Positions 58,246 through 64,000 of a stretch of 64,000 nt of DNA are shown here, one piece after another. Position 1 is the first letter of the stretch; each line of letters opens with the position of its first letter. Made by a program: the position numbers and the translations under genes. Below the pieces are notes generated by a model that saw only the letters and a program-made list of their open reading frames with translations, had not been told where the DNA came from and searched no databases. Origin of the DNA: Ganoderma boninense. Lineage: Eukaryota; Basidiomycota; Agaricomycetes; Polyporales; Polyporaceae. The stretch lies in contig CM035304.1 in assembly GCA_002900995.3 (NCBI GenBank), positions 5,906,134 to 5,970,133 on the forward strand, read 5' to 3'.

Positions 58246-58398
58246 AAGAATGTGTGATGATACCTGATACAAGCCCATGTAAATCACAAAGCGTGCCGGC
58301 CAGTTCCGCTGGCGCGAACTGCACCACAAGCCCTGATGGGACCACTGCGGTTCACGGCGAGAAACGCTCCACCAAAAAAAAAAAAAGAATGTGTGATG
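58246..58398 (+). mobile_element. Short retroposed insertion with A-tail and 14-base target duplications
   Basis: AAGAATGTGTGATG occurs at 58246-58259 and again at 58385-58398. Between the two copies lie about 114 bases followed by a run of 13 A (58374-58386). Flanking duplications of that length plus a 3' A-tail are what LINE-type machinery leaves when it inserts a short RNA copy (a SINE or retroposed small RNA). The body holds a clean hairpin (GCCAG-TTCCG-CTGGC near 58298-58312) and a GGTTCACGGC word that weakly recalls a Pol III B box. Its source RNA was not identified. Confidence 0.72.
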
Positions 58399-58584
58399 CT
58401 CCCTGTCCAACTGATTACTTATGAGCTAATGGCAGGGAAGGGATGATGGCAGGCACATACAGCCTAAGCAATCGAATTCTGAAAGGGACATTCAAGTTTG
58501 TGGCTGAGGAGACTATGAACTTGTAAGCTTCGGGAGATGACAGCTTCAAAAGCCGTTCACTTACAACAAGCGCAGCGTGGGGTA

Positions 58585-59590
58585 TCATTTGGCCGTGAAC
58601 CACCCTGCTAAGTTCTCCCAGAGCATTCTGCGCACTTCGGGCAGCCTGCGTTCAAGAAGTTCTTCGCAACCCTCACAGAACCCGCCCGGGAAGTGCTTCG
58701 CCGAGAGCTCTGGAATGTCGCCGCGATTAAAGCACCTTGCGAGCAAGCGGATCAGATCCGAATGAGTCAGCGAATGTCCGGCGCCGCCCCAAACCACATC
58801 GAAGAAGCGCTCTATGTAATCATACGATGGCTTGTTTACCGGTTCTACTGGGCCGTCCGCATCCCATGGGTCATCGCAGTGCTCTCATAGAAAGTGCGCT
58901 GGCCGAGGCCGGTATCTGTTGAGCGATTGGAACCCGTGTATATATCGGACCAGGTTCTCGTTATCGAGCAGACTCCACTTGGCGAGGGGTTCATGACATT
59001 CGCGCGGTTTTGCATCCCAATCGTGAGTGATGGGGATGAGGGAAAGAGTATACGTGTAGAATGCGGCAGGGAGAATTTGTGGGCAATTGAACTCTTGGGC
59101 GAACAGGATAGCGGATGCCGGCTCGGGAATGGCGTCTGCCAGACGGCCGTGGTACTTCAAAGGAGCGTTGAGCGGCAGCGCACGCAAGGAATCAATCTCT
59201 GCTTGCTGTAGAGTCTAGCTTGCTTGATATCATACTCGGCAAGTGTCACCGGCCAGGCCGCACAGACCTCTTCCACCGAGAGTCGGCGATGCAGCGGCTC
59301 GATCACATACTTGTATGATAGTCTGATGACGCCGCTGACAGTCTGCGGGATGTTTGGGTCATGGCGCTTGAACGCCAAGGTTCTGCACACACTGGCAGTG
59401 AGCAGATAGCAGTGAGTAGATATTTGCAAGAATTCATGGTCGAAATAGTGAGCTTACGCTGGATTGTACAGGTAATTGAGCAGCATAGCAAGGTCATCCG
59501 CTTTATCCCCGAACATCGCCGCGAGCGGCACGTCATCGAAGACCTCGGTGGGAGCAGCGTTCGCGTCGGCGAAGACGTTGGCGAAAGCGG
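58585..59590 (-). pseudogene. BTB/POZ domain protein, copy BTB4, broken
   Basis: Several faults are visible. Exon 1 is cut at its 5' side near 59590, so the DGDxVLAV start of the domain is missing; it resumes at FANVFADANAAPTEVFDDVP and ends LLNYLYNPA at 59458. Exon 2 (from 59382) reads TLAFKRHDPNIPQTVSGVIRLSYKY, but an insertion of about 17 bases near 59205-59221, which duplicates GCAAGC, breaks the frame after YDIKQA. A TGA follows HFL near 58886. The rest (YIERFFDVVWGG, HFPGGFCEGCEELLERRL) is recognisable. It cannot give a full protein. Confidence 0.85.
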
Positions 59591-59774
59591 TAGTGATCAA
59601 AATACATTCACGACTAAGAATCTAGAGAATGAAGGAAACTCGAGCGTGAAAACTGGCGCCCAGGAATGTCCGACATGAACCAGTGCATACCAACTACACA
59701 TTGGGGTGAGTCGACTATGCAGACGGTGACAACGCGAATGTTGCTCACAAAAAAAAGACCCGACTCATTGATCA

Positions 59775-60915
59775 TCATTCGAGCTTGAACCACTTCTGCA
59801 AGTTGTCCCAGACCCTCACGCGCTCCCCGAGCAGCCTGAAGAAAAGCGATTGGTAGCACTCGTCGCAGAGTCGGTGGGGGAAGTGCTCCTTGGAGAGCTC
59901 GGGCATCTCGTCGTACTTGAGGCATCGTGTAAGCAAGCGAAGAGGGTCCCCATGGGTCGCGGAGACGTGCAGACCCGGGTTCCAAACAACCTCGAAAAGC
60001 CGCTTGATGTATTCCCGGCACGGTACGGGCTCGCACCCTGGGACGTCCATGGGCCCGGGCTGTACTGCACATTCGTCGCACATGAAGCGCGTCACGTCGG
60101 GCCGGTACTCGTTCAGCATCTGGCATCCGTGGGTGTACCTGAGCAGGTTCTCCCTGTCGAGGAGCGACCATCTGGCGAGGGGGCAATCTCGTGCCCAATG
60201 CGGCCAGTCGGGCTTGTTGCCCCAGTCGTCTGTGAGAGGGATGAGGGAGAGACTGTAAAAGGCGGCGGGGAGGATTTGCGGGCACCCGAACTCCTGTGCG
60301 AACAGGATTGCGGATACGGGCTCTGGAATCGCATCGGCCAGACGGCCTCTGTCTGGAGTGTACTTGGGGAAGGGGTGTGCCCGGGCAAGAACTTGTCTAG
60401 TTCTGCCTGCCGAACATCGTACTCGTCGAGCGTGGTAGGCTAGTCATCGCAGACTTGTTGTACGAGGCGGTTGTGCAATGGATGGATCAGGTACTTGTCC
60501 GCTAGTCTGACGACGCCGCTGATGATAAGAGGGGTTTGAAGGTCATAGCGCCTGTAATTCTGAGAACTGTGCGCCGTGAGCACACGGGCATGTACAAGTG
60601 CTGAAGAAAAGGCAGAACTCACAATGGGGTGTAGAGGTAATTAAGGAACAGCGCGAAGTCCTCTGCCCTGTCCCCATGCATCTCCGCGAGCGGTACCCCA
60701 TCGTGGACCTCCGTGGGAACGGCGTTGGCATCGGCGAAGAAGTTGGCGAACGTGACAGAGTGGCGCTTAAGCATGATTTTGTCCACGCGGAAGAGGGCAT
60801 ACTTTGGAGGGTCCTGGAGCCTGTCCGGTTTAGGGGTTTGCTTCACTGCCAGGGCGACATCGCCGTCAGAAAAGTAGAGGTCGGAGTGCCTTTCAAAGAC
60901 GGCATTTGGATCCAT
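59775..60915 (-). pseudogene. BTB/POZ domain protein, copy BTB5, broken
   Basis: Exon 1 (60915-60623) is open: DLYFSDGDVALAVKQT, RVDKIMLKRHSVTFANFF, LAEMHGDRAEDFALFLNYLYTP. Exon 2 (60566 down) has TAG at 60442-60440 in CDD-stop-PTTLDEY, where BTB3 has CDDWPTTLNEF, so a Trp codon became a stop. About 20 codons later the frame slips by one base after RQAELD, then reads on as YTPDRGRLADAIPEPVSAILFAQ through FMCDECAVQPG and HRLCDECYQSLF to KWFKLE. An upstream ATG near 61185 is in frame but adds sequence unlike the family, so 60915 is the likely start. Confidence 0.85.
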
Positions 60916-61675
60916 CTGGATGGATGAGGCATCACTAAACGAGTACACATATTGCACTATGTTACACTCACGATGGAAGCGGTGAAAGAGGTTGCAGAAT
61001 GGATACCTACTGCAGCGGCTGCCGCGGCGGTCATGAATTGCTGGCGCTTGAATTGCCTTTTTCGGCTTTCCGATTGCTAACACCCCGAAAACCCCCATGC
61101 CATGGAGAGGTGGGCGACTCGGAGGGGGGGGTGTAGTCATATGGATTTCGTTTTGGAAAGTGAAATGAAAGGGATAAACATGCAAGTCGAACTATGAACT
61201 TGCTGTGCCCTGCCGAGGGCGAGGTCGATGATATGACTGTGTGGGCATAAGGGTGAGGGTGCATTGACAACCGGGAGGGTCATCTTCATCGGAATACTCA
61301 AGAGGGACAACACAGGAGGATGTATTTCGGTAACGGGACCATTGGCTGGGGTCGCAGCATCAATAGATATTGAATGGGGCTCATCAGCCCCAAGTTGACA
61401 TTGTAGACCATCGAGTGACTCACTGGGTACCAACGAGCGCATCGGAAGCACCTAACACCGTGCCCTATGAGGACTCCTTATCCGACACTCGCACGAGAAG
61501 CACGGTAAAACGAGTAAAGAACCCAACCTAGCATGACGGGACCAATTCCCCCCTATCCATTACCTGCCGCCGCGTTATCAGGGTTGTCCCGGCTTCCCAG
61601 ACTGTCGAGGACATCTGGCCCACTTATATCAGGTAGTGCAGACATGACCCATCCCTCCTGCCCCCCATTACTGCA
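60916..61675. other. Spacer between divergent BTB5 and oxygenase G
   Basis: No gene recognised. TATATC at 61625-61630 lies 46 bases before the ATG of copy G and may serve as its core promoter. Confidence 0.5.
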
Positions 61676-63227
61676 ATGCCTGTGCCAGTCGTCCTCCCGG
61701 TAGCCCACTACGAGCCTGCCCCTGAAACGCAGGAAGACAGTAAGCAGGACTTCTTATACATCGATATCCCGCGCGGCGCGAGAGCTGATCACCTGGACAG
61801 TCGATTATGCCGAAGTGCCCATCATCGACTTCGCGAAGGTCAGCACCCCGGAAGGGCGTGCCGAGCTCGCGCCGAAAGTGCGCGACGCGATGCGCACCTA
61901 CGGTTTCATGTGCATCGTGAACCACGGCCTGACGCAGGCGCAGGTCAGCCAATGCATTGTATGGGTTAGGAACACTCACCTAAGAGAAGGCAGAACGAGC
62001 GCATGATCGACATTGCAAACGTTGCGTTTTCCGAGGTGCCGGAGGACGAACAGCACCGGTTACTATCAAAGGTGCGGGAGCTCGGCGAGTGGAAGGGATA
62101 CAAACCACGACAGTTTTGGGTAGGCATGCGACCGTTCTGCACACCAGACCTAGAGCCTGATCCGCGTCTCCAGCACCTTGAGAACGGCGTGCGAGACCAA
62201 ATCCAGAGCTACGCCAGTATGTGCTGCTGTCGTTTAAGCCATGATAACGCTCGGACCTGACGGTATGGATGTGTTGATGTGGACAGTGGTCCGCCCCGCG
62301 TTCGGGCAGCAACACCCGAAGGCGCTCCATCCGTTCCTCCCGGAAATTCATGCTTTTATAGCGCACAACCATCTAAACGTGGTTCATCCGATCCTGAGGT
62401 AATTAGCTGAATCTCGGAGAAGGTGAACGCCGCTTACATCCGCATAGGCTACTGGCTCTCGGACTCGAGCTGCCAGAAGAAACATTCGTCGAACAGCACC
62501 GGTTCGACGCCGAGGGAATGACGTTCTGTGCGTATCCTGTCCATTGCACATCTGCTCCGGTATATACTGATGTAGGCCCACACCAGTTCGCTTCTCGAAG
62601 TAGTGAGTGCGCCAGTGCTGCTTCACTTAATGGTTCTGGATGGTCATTCCTTCTAGCCATCCGCGCACCGATGAAGATGAGATTAAGACAAACAACGTCT
62701 GGATGAAGGGCCACACGGACAGCGGATCGATTTCGCTTCTGTGGAGTCAGCCGGTCGTCGCTCTGCAGATCATGTCTCCTGACGGGAAGTGGCGCTTCGT
62801 CAAGCACGTTCCGAACGGCATTGTACGGACTACGCACCTTTTGCATACGCGGAGGGGGCCCTACTGACGTCTCACCTGTCTGAAGATTGTGAACGCCGGC
62901 GATGCGATGGAGATGCTGTCGGGGGGCTACTACAAAGCGACGATCCACCGGGTCGTCCAACCGCCTGCAGATCAGCGGGGCTACACGCGCCTCGGGCTGT
63001 TCTACTTCGCGTACGCGAACGCCGACGTGAAGCTTGTGCCCTTTAAAGAGAGCCCCGTTTTGCAGCGGGTCGGGATAATCAGAAAGTGCGACGACGAAGA
63101 CGCACCGACGATGAAGGTGTGGGGTTCTACGAGGGCAAGCAAGTACGGGGACTCGGCGCTGAAAAGGAAGGAAAACGGGGTCGAGGAGGAGGTTATGAAC
63201 GGAGTCGTGGTTAAGCACTTCAACTAA
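61676..63227 (+). CDS. 2OG-Fe(II) oxygenase, copy G
   Basis: Exons: 61676-61739, 61801-61943, 61994-62119, 62174-62216, 62287-62398, 62448-62527, 62587-62602 (16 bases), 62657-62822, 62886-63227; 1092 bases, 363 residues. DIOX_N block: DYAEVPIIDFAKVSTPEGR to RTYGFMCIVNHG. Iron ligands: His214 and Asp216 in WMKGHTDSGSISLLW, His271 in YYKATIHRVVQPPADQRG. Where classic isopenicillin N synthase has an R-x-S pair about ten residues after the last His, this family has QRGYxRLG, so binding of the co-substrate may differ. It ends VVVKHFN, like copy C. The intron that splits HT/DI in copies C, E and F is absent. It looks intact; substrate unknown. Confidence 0.9.
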
Positions 63228-63660
63228 GTGCACATCAGGGGCCTTATTCCCTCTCTGAAGCTTGTAGAACGCAATTCGTTGAGACTTATGGACATGTATT
63301 ACAATATTGCCGATCCGTTTCAAACTAGACTGCGGCTTGAATGCGACGGCGTACAGCATAAGGGGATAACGGCCTACATCTGAGCCATTCCGGTTCGGCG
63401 TGCTTGTACGGATAGGTGGTACAGCAATCACCGTGCCAGACAGGCAATGGCGGCTCGCAAGGCATTATCACAGAAATAGCAGTACACACCTGTGGGCCCG
63501 TATATGCGCCCCAGGTTCAGAGCTGGCAGGCTGCTTGCTCGCCACGGTCCCTCGTGGCCGTTGTAAAGGCGTATGAAAGGCGACAGCACGTGGATAGCAG
63601 AGCGAGGAGTAGTGGTATTATAACGCGATATATCATACGACCTAAAGGAGGCGTCATGAG
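63228..63660. other. Spacer between convergent genes
   Basis: About 430 bases between the stop of oxygenase G and the last recognised uL14m exon; a small final exon of uL14m probably lies in it but was not fixed. Confidence 0.45.
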
Positions 63661-63689
63661 GTAGCCACGGGAGAGATGGGTGGGCCAAC

Positions 63690-64000
63690 GCACCTTAGGA
63701 GCCAAACTGACGATCTTCCCCCAGCCCTTCATACGCAGATCCGCACTAACCACCCCACCGATACGCGTGCCCAACATCTCGCGCTTGTTGTTGAGGAGCA
63801 CGGCCGCGTTGTCGTCGAAACGGATGAAGCGGCCGTCTGGTCGGCGGACGGCCTTGCGCGTGCGCACGATGACAGCGCGGCGGACGTCGCCCTGACGGAC
63901 CTTGGGCGCAGAAGCGGAGGCTTGGCCGGAGATGGGACGCGCACGCTTGACGACGCAGACGATCTCGTCGCCGACGCTGCCCCAGCCGTTGTTGACTTTT
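63690..64000 (-). CDS. Mitochondrial ribosomal protein uL14 (bacterial L14 type), partial
   Basis: The gene enters from the right edge, so its 5' part is outside the window. The visible exon reads [20 protein letters not shown], then [55 protein letters not shown] and [10 protein letters not shown], followed by a GTGCGT donor near 63693. This is the ordinary uL14 sequence: the [20 protein letters not shown] and GTRIxGxV motifs and the terminal KIVSLAPxV are diagnostic. The bacterial style of the sequence indicates the mitochondrial large-subunit protein (yeast Mrpl38) rather than the cytosolic one. Only the last codon or codons should lie after the intron. Confidence 0.93.

Noticed and set aside
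18000..63300. A secondary-metabolite gene cluster built on the oxygenases
   Set aside because: No polyketide synthase, NRPS, terpene synthase or prenyltransferase is visible; repeated oxygenases alone do not support a pathway call.
1..64000. CRISPR arrays or bacterial operons
   Set aside because: No spaced identical repeats were seen, and intron-rich genes show the sequence is eukaryotic.

Overview
The window reads as nuclear DNA of a basidiomycete, most likely a wood-decay type Agaricomycete (Polyporales-like). The evidence is the short GT-AG introns of about 50-90 bases, many small exons per gene, C/G-rich third codon positions, and families typical of that group: DUF6534 membrane proteins, BTB/POZ expansions, OTT_1508-type deaminase-like proteins, S10 carboxypeptidase, a Tag1-like vacuolar protein and mitochondrial uL14. 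It is a gene-family turnover region: tandem and inverted duplicates lie beside copies at several stages of decay.

Layout. 0-11 kb: a relic oxygenase exon (721-832), an isoprenylcysteine methyltransferase (ICMT) gene, a broken P450, an intact 11-exon S10 carboxypeptidase, a Tag1-like type II membrane protein and one member of a single-pass membrane family (here called the WTGG-PY family). 12.5-17.8 kb: a deaminase-like gene whose first coding exon is split by a complete PIF/Harbinger DNA transposon (12540-15684) carrying transposase and Myb-like genes and flanked by a TTA target duplication. 17.9-26 kb: a dead ICMT 3' fragment, three minus-strand 2OG-Fe(II) oxygenase loci (A intact, B broken, C intact), a BTB gene with a stop codon, and a tRNA-Val. 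29-34 kb: two tandem WTGG-PY genes, the first with an in-frame TGA. 34-40 kb: two minus-strand DUF6534 seven-helix proteins. 41.8-45.5 kb: two more WTGG-PY genes, converging. 46-48.6 kb: a frameshifted aldehyde dehydrogenase. 49.7-63.2 kb: a second array of plus-strand 2OG oxygenases (D broken, E intact, F frameshifted, G intact) interleaved with minus-strand BTB genes (two intact, two broken). Right edge: the minus-strand gene for mitochondrial ribosomal protein uL14, running out of the window.

Connections. Reverse-complementing the 18-26 kb block gives the order oxygenase, oxygenase, opposite-strand BTB, oxygenase, which is the order of the 52-63 kb block, so the two look like an inverted segmental duplication. 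The 0-2.4 kb and 17.9-19.7 kb blocks share an oxygenase-then-ICMT order with opposite survivors (ICMT alive on the left, oxygenase alive on the right). The active oxygenases keep the His-x-Asp...His iron site; substrates cannot be read from sequence. The WTGG-PY family is the best candidate for something little described: a signal peptide, a small ectodomain with a W-T-G-G-x-P-P-Y core, one membrane span, and in four of five copies a (L/P)-P-x-Y motif at or near the C-terminus, the kind of motif bound by WW domains of Nedd4/Rsp5 ubiquitin ligases.

All splice sites were read by eye. For most multi-exon models the exon lengths sum to a multiple of three and match across paralogues, which supports them, but no transcript data were available.
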